Below are positions 45,267-56,633 of a stretch of 64,000 nucleotides of DNA, piece after piece. The position numbers and the translations under genes are program-made. The notes beneath the pieces are model-generated. The model saw only the letters and a list, made by a program, of their open reading frames with translations. It did not search any database and was not told the DNA's origin. Numbering within the stretch: position 1 is the stretch's first letter; each line of letters begins with the position of its first letter. This stretch comes from Linanthus parryae (lineage: Eukaryota > Streptophyta > Magnoliopsida > Ericales > Polemoniaceae). The stretch lies in NCBI GenBank assembly GCA_023055425.1, contig JALGPY010000003.1:67068991-67132990 (forward strand), written 5' to 3'.

Positions 45267-46683
45267 AAAAAGTAGCAAATAAGTAGCTGAAACATTACTG
45301 TAATGTTGCTAGGGTTTCTCCCCCCCTTTTTTTCAAAAAGAATTGAAATGCCCGTTTTGCCCTTTCCGGGATTTGCTCAAATATCTTTGTGCATATCAAT
45401 TTATGACGTCAGCAATTGATATTCTGCCTTGATTTTCGCGCTAATTGCTCACTATATAAGCACGCCTTCCTTGGGATGTCCATCCGAATCATGACCATCC
45501 GTCATTAATTAGGATACGCAACCGCATCGTCGTAGCCTTCAGTAGGGTAATTGATTGTTACCTCTTTTCAAGGCGTAAGTGATTGATCCTTACCCTTTTT
45601 TTTCAAGTTCTGCTGACTCATCTTGGTAATTGAAGAGTCTCCACATGTTCTATATAAACCCTGCCTTTTCTATTTGGGTTCTTCATCCCACAATGTGGCT
45701 TGCCGTGAGTCCTTACGACTGCTGGCTTCAACGCTTGTTTTTCGTTGATTCATGGCAGCTTCAAGTTGTGAAACCTGAGTTTTTGCTTTGTGCTATAGAA
45801 ATAATTTCCAAGATCTGCTTCATAAGGCTTATTGATCTTTATAACTATCATAAAGATGATGCAGATAATACCTCATGTTTGTTCGAAGAATTTTCTTCGT
45901 CTATTATGCTTGCATGTCATGTTTCCGGCCGCCTCCCGACGAGGTGCAGCGCCGTACTGACCTTGCTACGGACTCGTAATGAACGGCGGATTTCTTCTCT
46001 AGATTTCCCGGAGGAGAATTTCTTTCCTCCTCGTTCTTGAACTCGGGATGGCGAGCCAATGTGCTCGTCTCCGTGGACAAGGAGCCTCTGGCCTTTGGAG
46101 TTGCTGCTTGCCTATTCTTCACAGCTGCATACGCCGCACGTCTATTGGGTGTAAGACCAAAGAATGGCCTTGTCAGATCCTGGGATCTTGAACATAGCGT
46201 CGCATAGGTCTTGTAGACATGGCGGGCTGTGGGCTGTTCCTTTCGCAGGAACACCCTACTTGCTACAGATCTTTGGTCGCAGATCTTTGTATCGCACAGC
46301 TTCTGCTATGACTGTTAGGTCGATCCTTTTCCAGTTAGGATTCCCCGATGTGTAACTTCTGCTTGTAAGTTACTATTTAGATGCATTGTAAGCCATGTTG
46401 GCTGCGTAGTTAGCTTGATTTGAGCTTTTTCGCTTGTAAGCTGTTATCTAGACAGATAAATTGTAAGTCATTTTGACTCATAATGATAAATCGCTTTGTA
46501 TGATTTGCTGTCTTGTTACAACAAATTACGATTTCGCATGCGTATTGGCAAATTTCGCCTTCTGTAGTGCTGTATACACACTTTGCATTGTTGCTTATGA
46601 TTTGCTATCTGCCGCATAAATTCGCAGATATGTTCTTAGATCGTTCGAGATCGTGCTTGTGCAGCTTTGCTACCTTGACGAAT
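45267..46683. other. Element C 3' region, no assignable gene
   Basis: Short open frames occur on both strands (45630-46040 plus, 45904-46254 minus) and overlap each other. Neither has a recognisable domain. I treat the stretch as untranslated or as a lost second antisense transcript. Confidence 0.4.
45404..45461 (+). promoter_or_regulatory. Second TGACGTCA plus TATA module
   Basis: TGACGTCA at 45404-45411 and CTATATAAGC at 45452-45461, 41 bp apart, on the same strand as the antisense gene and about 140 bp past its stop. It repeats the arrangement at 31842-31938. No convincing gene follows, so its role is open. Confidence 0.4.
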
Positions 46684-47062
46684 AGGCTTGAGATTTACTT
46701 AAGGTTAAACCCAAGTAAGAGCGCTATCTCAGCGGATAGGCTTCTATAGATCACTTAAGATCATTTTGCATAATGCTGCTATCATAGCAGATAGACTTAA
46801 GAATCATTTTAAGATCGCATTTGTATAGTGCTGCTACCGCGGTAGATAGGCTTGAAAGATCATTTAAGATCATACTCGCATAGGCTGCTATCGTTGCAGA
46901 TAGGCTTAAAATATCAGTTAAGATCGTATTCGCATGAGCTGCTATCGTGGCAGATAGGCTTAAAAATCACTTAAGATCGTATTCTCATGAGCTGCTATCG
47001 TGGCAGATAGGCTTAAAAGATCAATTAAGATCGTATTCGCATAGGCTGCTATCACGGCGGAT
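46684..47062. repeat. Seven tandem repeats of about 54 bp
   Basis: Units begin AGGCTT and end G(C/T)AGAT or GCGGAT, with the conserved core TTAAGATCGTATTCGCAT and a CTATC/GATAG mini-hairpin. Units 4-7 are most alike and units 1-3 more diverged. The array lies just 3' of integrase in element C. Tandem arrays at this place in Tat/Ogre-type elements are known to seed satellite DNA. Confidence 0.88.
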
Positions 47063-47276
47063 AGGCTTTTGCTAACAGTGATAATGAAATAGACAGAGCA
47101 ATAAACACAGCTAAAAGCATAAAGTTCTTCTCATTTGGGAGAAGTCTTTTTATTATAAAACTCTCGTATGGGAGAGATGAGATTACAATTCTCTCATATG
47201 GGAGAGAAGATGTGCGAATCATAGCAATACAGAGCATAAAGCAAACGTTGTAATATAACGCATATAATGAGAGAAG

Positions 47277-50200
47277 TTAAGGATAATACTTCTTAATCCA
47301 GCGCATGTTGACTGAGCTTGGGGTTGAGGTCGTTCCATGTAACCTCCGTATGCTGCAGTAGCCACTGTCAAAGACTTCTGTGACTTCAAAGGGTCCTTCC
47401 CAATTGGCTGCGAATTTTGGGTGAGCTGCCTCACGCATGCAATGGTCAGACGCGCGCAAGACCAAATCTCCAACTGCGAAATCTCGACGTTGGACTGTTT
47501 TGTTGTACGCCCGAGCGATCCTTTCTTGGTATCGTTTGTTAGTCCTTTTAGCTTGCTCCCGCTTTTCTTCTAGCAGGACTAAGTCATGGTCGCGTTGATT
47601 GTCATACAATGCATGGAAAGCCAATCTTGCAGAGTTAACCTTCACTTCCGCAGGTACCACAGCCTCAGCTCCATAGCATAAAAGGAATGGTGAGACCCCT
47701 TTGGGTGTCCTTGGAGAAGTCCGATAAGCCCACAAGGCTATGCTCAAAGAATCAGCCCACTTCTTGTGGTCATCTGCGACCATCTTGCTCAAAATTCTCA
47801 ATAACGTCTTGTTGGTTGCCTCTGCTTGCCCATTCCCCTTCAGGTAGTATGGGGTGGAGCATATCTTCCTGATGTTGTATTCTGCTAACTTTGCAGCCAC
47901 CTGGCAATGGACAAAAGGAGTGCCATTATCCGAAAGGATGGTGTTGGGAATTCCGAACCTGCATATGATGCTTTCTTGGATGAAATGGACCACAGCTAGC
48001 GCATTTGCTGTCTTCAGTGGTATCGCTTCTACCCACTTGGTGAACAACTCGGTCGCGGTGAGAATGAAGTGATTCCCGTGCGAGGTCGGTCAAATGGGAC
48101 CGATGAAATCCAAACCCACGTGTGAAACGGCCATGGTGTTCCCAATGCATGTAGATCTACGGCAGGGGCATGCACCAGATTACCCTTGAATTGACACTCC
48201 TGGCAGCGTCTTACTTTGGTGCGGCAATCAGCCTCCATAGTGGGCCAGAAATATCCAATTGAGAGGAGTTGTCTGCATAATTTTGCACCTCCCTGATGTT
48301 CCACCTGATGAGAAAGGTCCATCACTTCTTGTGCTTCCCTGCCGTCTAGACATCGTAGCAAGTTACCTTCGTGGCCCCTTCGCCAAAGCAGATTTTCTTG
48401 CACCACATATCGGGTTGCTTTCCTCTTTAGTTTCTCGGATTCTTTTCTCGACTCGGGTACAGTACCCTGGGTGAGAAAATCAAAGAGTGGTTTCCTCCAA
48501 TCCGCATCATCGTCGGTCAGAGCAATGAGTAAAGAGTCCGTGATCAGTGCGCAACTCTCGCACTTTCCTTGAATTGATGCTGCGGCCGTTGACATGTCCG
48601 GCCAATGAATGCCATACCTCTGGGCTTTCCGATAGATTGACACCTCACTTTCCCCGCAAGCATGTTGGTGAATCTTTTCTAACAGCAGTTGTCCCTCTTG
48701 CTCGGAGACGCATCGCATAAGTATTCCGCCAGGGCCCTTGTAGTAAAGGATGTTGTCATGTATGCAATACCCCTTTGTGGACGCCCAGTTCTCGCTGCTC
48801 GTGCCTTCTGCGATGGCCCGTAAGATTGACTTTCTCCAGTCCGCATCGTCCATGCATTCATCGTCGCACGCGTCTTCTGTCAACGCCGAGGATGTTCGCA
48901 CTTCAATCAAGATCCTTGCGGGACATTTGTCCGCACTGACCTTGGATCCCAAGGTAGCTAAAACGTCAGCATGCCTATTTTCCGCTCGAGGTTTGTGCTC
49001 GTATCTAACGTCGCAGAATTGTTGAACCAGCTTCTGTACCAAGGTCCGGTAGGACAATAGGTTTATCTCCTTCAAACCATACTCGCCCGAGGCTTGTTTG
49101 ACGATTAGCTTGGAGTCCCCCATAACCGTCAGATTGCTTACTTCCAAGGCCTTTGCCACGCGGAGTCCTGCGATGAGAGATTCATACTCTGCTTCGTTGT
49201 TGGTGACTGCGAAGTCAAGCTTTGCGGACATCTGTATGACTTCCCCATCTGGTTTGTTCAAGACTATCCCGATGCCTCCACCTTTCCTTGTTGACGAGCC
49301 GTCGAAATGTAGCGTCCAATAGGGCAACTCAACTGCATAGATTTCAGGTCCCTCCAATTCTTCTTCAATCACAGGCTCATGGTTGTTATCAGGGAACTGC
49401 GCCAGCAAATCTGCCACTGCCTGCGACTTGATCGCCCGCGGCCGAACGCATGTAATGTCATATTGGGAGATGGTCATATACCACTTCGCCAATCTTCCCC
49501 CAGGAGTGGTGTGAGTCAGAAGATATCGTATGGGATCGCTCTTTGTGATCACCACTACTTTGTGTGAAGCAAAATAGTGTCTCAACTTCTCTATTACGAA
49601 GAATAAAGCAAGGCAATGACGTTCGATGTCCGTGTACCTTGATTCTGCGGGCTGCACGATGCGAGAGATATAGTAGATGGGCCTTTCTTGACCCTCATAC
49701 TCCTGAGCTAGGAGAGCTCCTATAGACCTCCTTGTTGACGTCAGATACAACAAGAGTGGTGATCCTAGCTGAGGTGCGATTATTACTTTTGAAGATGTCA
49801 GCAGCTCCTTTAGTTTCCCGAACGCAGCTTCGTGCTCCGCAGTCCAGTTGTATACGACATCTTTCTTGAGAAGATCACTGAAACAGAAGGTGATTTCAGC
49901 GATTGCTGGGATGAATCTTCGCAGATAGGATATCTTTCCCAAGAAGGTTTTCAAGGCACTCTGGTTATGCGGCGGAGTCATGCCAGTGATGGCTGATACT
50001 TTCGCAGGATCAGGCTCGATTCCTTGGCGATGTACCATGCATCCCAAGAACTTCCCTGATGTTACCCCGAATGCGCACTTCATGGGGTTCATCTTCAATT
50101 GAAAGCGTCTGCATCTGTTGAACACTTTTCGCAAATCCGCCAGATGGTCTTCCTCCTCCTTGGATTTGACAACTAGGTCATCCACATAGAATTCCACTTC

Positions 50201-51013
50201 CTTGTGCATCATATCGTGGAACAGGGCCATCATGGCCCGCTGGTAAGTTGCACCTGCGTTTTTGAGACCAAAAGGCATCACCGTATAGTTGAATACTCCC
50301 ACTGGGGTGATGAATGCGGTTTTCCGTGCATCTTCGGGGTCCATCTTGATCTGATTGTACCCACTGAAGCCGTCCATGAAGCTGAACATGCGATGACCCG
50401 CGGTTGAATCGATAAGTAAGTCAATGTTGGGGAGCGGAAAATCGTCCTTAGGGCAGAAACGATTGAGATCCCGGAAATCCACGCAAATGCGAAGCTGCCC
50501 ATTCTTCTTCACCACGGGCACAATGTTAGCCAACCGTATGGGATGGTGATTTGGCTCTATGAATTTGGCATTCAGAAGTTTGACAACTTCTTGCTTGATC
50601 TTCACGTTGAGCTTCGGCCTAAAGCTTCTTGTGCTCTGCTTTACCGGCTTGGATCCTGGAATCACATCCAACTGATGCATGGTGATGCTCGTATCCAGGC
50701 CAGGCATTTCATCGTATTCCCATGCGAATACGTACTTGTACTCAGTCAAGAGCTGTAGCAATCTTTCCTCCTCTTCGCTTGTGAGGTCCGCACTTAGAAA
50801 TACTGGCCTCTTCTTTTCTTCGCCCGGGCTTAGGAATACCTCCTTCAGCTCCTGCTTTTGTGGTCTGGGTTTGTCTTCCATGCATTCGGGTGCTTCTTTG
50901 AGTTTCTCTTCTAGAGTGCTCGGCATTGGTTTTTCTGTCTCCGAAACCTGCTCAATTTGGTTGATTTGCCTAGGGATATCCCCATGCCCGCTTGGGGACA
51001 CCCCCGCGCACCT
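47277..51013 (-). pseudogene. Element C pol: RT, RNase H, second RNase H, integrase
   Basis: It reads on from an in-frame TGA (51014-51016). Domains in order: RT (HQLDVIPGSKPVKQSTRSF, KKNGQLRICVDFRDLNRF, FSGYNQIKMDPEDARKTAF, EFYVDDLVVKSKEE); RNase H (LYLTSTRRSIGALLAQEYEG); Tat-specific archaeal-type RNase H (LHFDGSSTRKGGGIGIVLNK, NNEAEYESLIAGLRVA); two successive H2C2-like modules (48545-48855 and 48195-48515, each starting DADWRK); and the integrase core with SDNGTPF and GNGQAEATNKTLL, ending VNMRWIKKYYP. Defects: a one-base loss near 48112 removes the frame at the first catalytic Asp region, and a TGA lies at 48090-48092. The rest is open. Confidence 0.92.
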
Positions 51014-53625
51014 TCATATGCGATAGCATTTCTTCCCGTTGGCGTAGAAACTCTCTATCTCCTTGACTTCAGGGTCATGCTTTTCTATTCTTTTCAGAGT
51101 GTACACATTCTTTCGCTGGTAGGCAATCCGCGGCGCCTCTTCTCGCGTAGGCGGCTTTTCCTTGGCATCCTCTCTTGTCACCATCACTCCCGCAGGTGAC
51201 TGATCTTTGATATCCTCCCATCGGGGCAAAGGAGTGGGGTTGAATGGTCCCGGCGTTTGCTCATCTTCCATCTCGGTGAACCACACCGCCTCACTGAGAT
51301 GCGCTTCATCCATGTTGAATGGATTCGTCGAAGGTGGTATCTCGACTATTCTGTCATTCCAAATCGCTTTCATCACTTGGTGAGCTGTTGAAGGGACATC
51401 ATCAAAGCGATGAATCCAGGCTCGTCCTATGATCATGTGATACGTAGTGTTCGCATCTATGACATAAAATTTCGCTGAGCACTTAATTTTACCGATCTGG
51501 ATACCCAGGCGGATCCATCCTATCGTCATTCTGGAGTCGCTTCCGAATCCCATCAGCGGGGATGGACGCTTGACAATCTTGTACTCTGGAATTCTCGCTA
51601 GCTTCAATGTATGGAGCAAAACAACGTTAACTGCTGCTCCTCCGTCGACGAACGCTCTTTTGAACTCGACACCATTTATAATAGCCGTCACGTACAGAGG
51701 CCTCTGGTGGCTCGCATCTGTCTTCTTGTCGCTTGCGGAAAAGGTTATGACCTTTTCTGTAGAGCGAGACGCCCTAACGACTTTCCCATTGGAGACTACG
51801 AGATCCTCCTCGTAGTCTTCTGCTATCCTTAAGATCGCCTTTGTCATCTCCGTCCGGCATTTTTCTGAGAAATTCATCTCGTCGAAGAACCTGCTGAACC
51901 CGTGCGACCCCTTCATCCGGTCGGCACGTTCGTCCTCCGTGTCTATGATGTAGTCTTCATCATCATGGATTTCGGCAATGATGGGTAGACCATCCTCTGC
52001 GACCTCTTCAAGATCCACAATCGAGATCATAGCGACCTCTTTGCCTTTCGATTCTTGCTCCGCATGGGCAGGGAGTGGATTGTTGCGCACATCCTGCCTT
52101 TGATCGCTGACAATCAGTTCGCCATTCTTCATCTTTTGGCTAAAAACGATTCTGAGCTTCTTGCAGTCCGCCGTGGGATGCATAACCTTTCCGTGATATT
52201 CGCACCACTTCGGGTCCCTCACCATCTCCCTGGTGGGTGCCTTCTCGAGCGGCGGTAGGACACCGTCCTTGCGCCATTGCCTACAAAGGTCGCTTGCTTC
52301 TTCCACCGAACATGGCAGAGGTGGTGCATCAAAGTTCACAATCTTCGCCTGCTTTTGGGGTGATACCGTATTCACTTCGGCCTCGCGTCCCCTCTTGTAG
52401 CTGAATCTCCCGATTCTGAAAGTAGTACCGCCCGAGGATCGCTCAGGGGCGTTTCTCTTTTTCTGCCTCTCCACTATAGGCTCGATGTTCTTCGTGCATT
52501 CGATTAGCTTTGAAAACGTAGGCGTTTGCAAGTTAATAAGCATACCTTTGTACTCGTCTCGCATGCATGCAGGCATATCTCTACGAGTCTGCTTTCGAGT
52601 ATCACATCTTTGCATTCCAAGGACTTGGCCCTGAACTTCTTGATGAATGTTATTCCGTCCTCCTCGCGCTTCTGATACATCCGCGAGAGATGAATCATCG
52701 TCACCTTTTCCTCCATCTGGAAGAACTTGGTGTATAACTTCTGGACCATGTCGTCCCAAGTCTTCACGGATCCGGCTTCCAACGTCCTGTACCACTTGTA
52801 AGCCACGTTCCCCAAGGATTTCGGGAACTCGCGCATCAGCAGTTTGGGATCAGCTCCATACGGCCCCATCACATCGATGAAACGCATGACGTGCTCATGG
52901 GCGTTCCCATTGACGTCTTCGAACTTGTCCCATTTAGGAGCCTTGTACCCAGTAGGGTTAGGCATGAGATAGATCTCTCGTGGGATTGGCGGATCGTTGT
53001 CAAGCTTCGGGATGATGGTATCCGCAAACGATTGGTGAGCCAGAATGGTGTCTATGCGCCGTTGCAGCGACGTCATACACTCTGGAGTGCTTCCCTCGTC
53101 GGCAGGAGGAGTGGTTGCCGCAGGCGGAGGCGACACATATGCCAGAGGAGGACTAGGGACATATTGCGAATTCACATTACCCCAGATTGCCGTTGGAGGA
53201 GGTAAGGGATACTGTGAGGCCGGGTTAGGTACCAAAGCCGGAGGCTGAGGAGTATGAGCAGCGAGAGGCAACATTTGAGCTGTTGACCCCTGAATTGAGG
53301 GTAGCTGCATAGTCGCCGGTGGAGTTTGCAGATTAGGGTTGGGTGGTGTGGTTGACACTCCCAATCCTTGAGTGGTGGAGACTCCTCCTCCCTGAGAGAC
53401 AACGGTGGCTGGTGCAGGGTTTGGAGCAAGAGTCCCCAAGACAGCCATGATCCGTTCTAACTGCGCAGATTGAGATTTGAGAGCCTTCGCCTGATTCTGG
53501 ATGGTGGCGTCCAAGGCTTCTAGCGTCGAAGCTTCACCGGTAGCTGTAGGAGTACGTTGAATCTTCTCTCCTGAGGCGGCCTCCGTGGAAGGCGATCTGT
53601 TACTGACATCATCCTCCTGAGACAT
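51014..53625 (-). pseudogene. Element C gag-protease, one frameshift
   Basis: The ATG at 53625 (MSQEDDVSNRSPSTEAASGE) was chosen because upstream in-frame codons overlap the primer-binding site without an ATG. A Pro-rich N-terminus is followed by the gag core (YKAPKWDKFEDVNGNAHEHV, LMREFPKSLGNVAYKW). A one-base loss near 52570, in a GCATGCATGC run, shifts the frame, and gag continues as RDEYKGMLINLQTPTFSKL. Then come FRIGRFSYKRGRE, NNPLPAHAEQESKGKEVAMI and protease VTAIINGVEFKRAFVDGGAAVNVV with THMIIGRAW-type text (TTYHMIIGRAWIHRF). It ends KCYRI then TGA at 51014-51016, in the same frame as RT. Confidence 0.9.
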
Positions 53626-53644
53626 GGTTGCTTGCAATGGTAAG

Positions 53645-53662
53645 TTCACGTCGGGTTCACCA
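53645..53662 (-). other. Element C primer-binding site (tRNA-Trp)
   Basis: The minus strand reads TGGTGAACCCGACGTGAA, identical to the B site and three bases inside the 5' LTR. Confidence 0.82.
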
Positions 53663-53665
53663 AAA

Positions 53666-54294
53666 TGTGCATACGAGAATCCGGTAGGGGGAACTCTGTG
53701 TACACCAAGAGCAGAGGATCGGAAATGGCACAGGAAGAGTTGGGTTGTGTGTAGGGAGAGAGTAAGGCAGTAGTAATGTCTGAGAGAGAGACAGGGGTTT
53801 GGCAGAGCTTCCGCGTATGTCTGGTGTGTCCTCCTTTTGTATGGAAGGGTTAACGTCCTATATATAACGGAGAATGTGACCGTTGCAGTGTGGTTAATGC
53901 GCCCATCAATGGCGGCTTAATTAGCTTAACCACAGCGGCACGTTCGTCCGCGTATATAGGGACCGTTACAGCACGTTATGCGCGAATACCGGAACCGTTA
54001 TGGGGTTGACCGGGTTTGACCGGTTTGACCGGGTTTATGGAGCTCGTGCCATAAATCTCTCAAAAGCAGTTACTAAAGGTCACACGCGGTCTTGGGTCGC
54101 ACGCGACAGGACTTACTCTAGCCTCCAAACCACTAAGTCCCTACAAGTCCCGTGCAGTGGTATGCGAGGGCCCTGTCTCGTAGCCCCCACATGGATCAGC
54201 GCGGCTGGTGATCTAGTGTATGTGGAGAACAATATGGTGTGCTAGATGATTGCCACGTGGCCAAGATCTGTCTGCTCAGAAAGCATTGTCTACA
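53666..54294 (-). repeat. Element C 5' LTR (629 bp)
   Basis: Plus orientation: TGTGCATACGAGAATCCGGT to GCATTGTCTACA. TATATATA at 53859-53866. It has an extra GACCGGTTT unit near 54015 compared with the other LTR. Confidence 0.93.
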
Positions 54295-54299
54295 ATGGG
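54295..54299. repeat. Target-site duplication of element C, right copy
   Basis: ATGGG, identical to 31040-31044. The B protease frame resumes directly from it. Confidence 0.93.
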
Positions 54300-56633
54300 C
54301 TTCAGAAGCGACGCGCAGATGAATATTGGATGGATCCGCCTAGGGATCCAGATTGGCCAAAGCAAGTGCTCTGCAAAGTTTCATGTCATTGATGCCAATA
54401 CCACTTACCATATGATCATTGGTCGAGCGTGGATCCATCGCTTCGATGTTGTGCCATCCACATCCCACCAAATAATGAAAGCCATCTGGAAGGACATGGT
54501 GGTGGATATACCAGCTTCGGTAAATCCATTTAACCTTAGCGAAGCACACTTAACTGAGGCAGTATGGTTCACAGAGATGGCAGATGAGAAAATGCCACCA
54601 CCATTCAAGCCCACTCCTCTGCCTAAGTGGGAGGATATCAAAGAGCAATCACCAGCAGGAGTAATGGTGATGAGAGAACTTAAAAAGAAGCAACCTCCAC
54701 AGGAAACAACGCTGAAGGTAATTTTCCAGATGAAGAACGTTTATACCCTCAAAAGGGTGGTCGAGCACAACATCGAAGGCAAGGAGATATAAAGTTTCTA
54801 TACTAATCGGAAGAAGTGTTATCGCATCTGAAGGTGCGCGGGGTCATCTTCGACCCCTCCCATCGAAGATGTCCCTGAGCAAATTTGCGAGCTGACAGAA
54901 GCTCCAAACAAGGATAGGGAGGAAACACCACTGGAGGAGTTGAAAGAAGCTCCTGAATGCAGGGAGGATCGTCCAAAACCCCATAAGCAGGAATTGAAGG
55001 AAGTACTCTTGAGCCCAACAGAGCAGAAGAAAAGACCAGTCTTCATGAGCGCGGATCTTGATGTCGAGGAAGAACATGGTTTGATAAAATTGCTAAAAGA
55101 CTATAAAGATGCATTTGCAAGGGATTATGATGAAATGCCAGACTTGGACAAGGAATTTACTATGCATAGATTGGATGTCATTCCAGGATCAAAGCCGGTG
55201 AAGCAAAGCGCAAGAAACTTTTGGCCAGAGATCAATGTCAAGATAAAGGAGGAGATAGTCAAACTGCTGAATGCAAAGTTCATCGAACCCAATCACCATC
55301 CCACATGGCTTGCCAACATTATACATGTGCTGAATAAGAATGGAAGTCTTCGCGTTTGTGTCGAATTCAGGGATTAAAATCGGTTTCGCCCAAAGGATGA
55401 TTTCCCATTGCCAAACATAGACCTGCTGATCGTCTCTACTGCGGGCCATCACATGTTTAGTTTCACGGATGGATTCAGTTGCTACAATTAGATCAAGATG
55501 GACCCTGAAGATGCGAGAAAGACATCTTTCATCACACTTGTGGGAGTGTTCCACTACGCGGTTATGCCATTTAGTTTAAATAATGCAGACGCAACCTACC
55601 AACGTGCGATGATGGCACTCTTTCATGACGTGATGCATCACGAAGTGGAATTCTACGTGGATGATCTTGTCATCAAGTCTAGGCAGAAGGAGGATCATTT
55701 AAAGGACTTGAGAAAAGTTTTTGAGAGATGTAGAAGGTTCCAGCTAAAGATGAACCCTATGAAATCTGAATTTGGGGTAACCTCAGGGAATTTCTTGGGA
55801 TGCGTAATACATCGACACGGGATTGGGCCTGATCCTGCGAAGGTGTCAGTAGTTACTAGCCTGCCAGTGTCTCAGACTCAGAGTGCGTTCAAGATGTTCT
55901 TAGGAAAGCTTTCATATCTGCGAAGGTTCTTACCAAAAATAGCAGAAGTCACGTTCTGTTTTGGCAATCTACTTAATAAGAATGCAACATATGCTAGGAC
56001 GGCAGAATACCAAGTCGCGTTCGAGAAGCTGAAGCAGCTGTTGACGTCTCCACGGGTTTCGCGCCTCAGTTAGGATCTCCACTGCTTTGTACCTTACTTC
56101 AACAAAGAAGTCCATTGGAGCACTATTAGCTCAAGAATTTGAGGGACAGGTGAGGCCCATCTACTATATCTCGCGCGTGGTACAGTCTATCGAGTCCAGG
56201 TACACAGATATTGAACGCCATTGCCTTCCTTTTTTTCTTTTTCATAGGAAAGTTAAAGCACTACTTTGCTCCCCATAAATTTGTGATCATGACCAAAAGT
56301 GATCCCATTCGATACATGTTGGGACACTCTGCTCCATGTGGGAGATTGGTAAAGTGGTACATGACTGTATCACAGTATGATATAACATGTGCGCGCCCAA
56401 AGGCTATCAAATCTCAAGCGGTGGCGGATCTGTTGCACAGTTCCCATATGAGAATTATGAGCCTATGGTGGAAGGAGATGTCGAGGGGCTGGAAGTCTAC
56501 GCGATGGAGTGAGTATACTGGAAACTACACTTCGATGGGTCATCAACAAGAGCTGGAGGAAGAACTGGAATCGTCCTCACCAAACCCAATGGAGAAGTTA
56601 TCCAGATGTCAAACAAGCTCGCCTTTGCATTAA
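54300..56633 (+). pseudogene. Element B protease end, RT and RNase H
   Basis: It resumes exactly where 31044 stopped: FRSDAQMNIGWIRLGIQIG, then TTYHMIIGRAWIHRF (protease). TAA at 54790 and the conserved TGA at 54829-54831 come before RT. RT is present with HRLDVIPGSKPVKQSARNF, NKNGSLRVCVEFRD, IKMDPEDARKTSF and EFYVDDLVIKS (near 55651). Stops at 55375 and 55489 and frameshifts near 56070 and 56240 damage it. RNase H follows (SIGALLAQEFEGQVRPIYYI), then the start of the second RNase H (GEVIQMSNKLAFAL, frame-shifted). It ends at ATTAA where F inserted. Confidence 0.88.
56629..56633. repeat. Left target duplication of element F
   Basis: ATTAA lies between the B second RNase H coding sequence and the TGACGCG end of the F LTR. 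The second copy would be outside the window. Confidence 0.55.

Larger units (their letters stand above)
31045..54294 (-). mobile_element. Element C: Tat-type Ty3/gypsy with antisense PMD gene
   Basis: A 23,250-bp minus-strand element (about 14.7 kb without the nested copia) with LTRs at 31045-31666 and 53666-54294 and a perfect ATGGG duplication. Sense order: 5' LTR, tRNA-Trp primer site, gag, protease, in-frame TGA, RT, RNase H, archaeal-type second RNase H, integrase, tandem 54-bp repeats, long 3' region, polypurine tract, 3' LTR. The long 3' region carries a gene in antisense orientation, a recurring feature of the Tat lineage (known as additional ORFs). C inserted into B and was itself hit by copia D2. 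A gag frameshift and integrase defects make it non-autonomous now. Confidence 0.93.
28289..56633 (+). mobile_element. Element B: Tat-type Ty3/gypsy, split by C and cut by F
   Basis: A plus-strand element begins with its 5' LTR at 28289 and a tRNA-Trp primer-binding site. Gag and the start of protease run to 31044. The rest of protease, RT and RNase H continue from 54300 to 56633, where element F interrupts it. Its remaining pol and 3' LTR should lie beyond F, outside the window. B is related to C but from a different subfamily, and is clearly older: at least six in-frame stops in gag-protease and several more in pol. Confidence 0.88.

Noticed and set aside
46684..47062. CRISPR-like array
   Set aside because: The whole 54-bp unit repeats without constant repeats and variable spacers, and the context is a plant retrotransposon.
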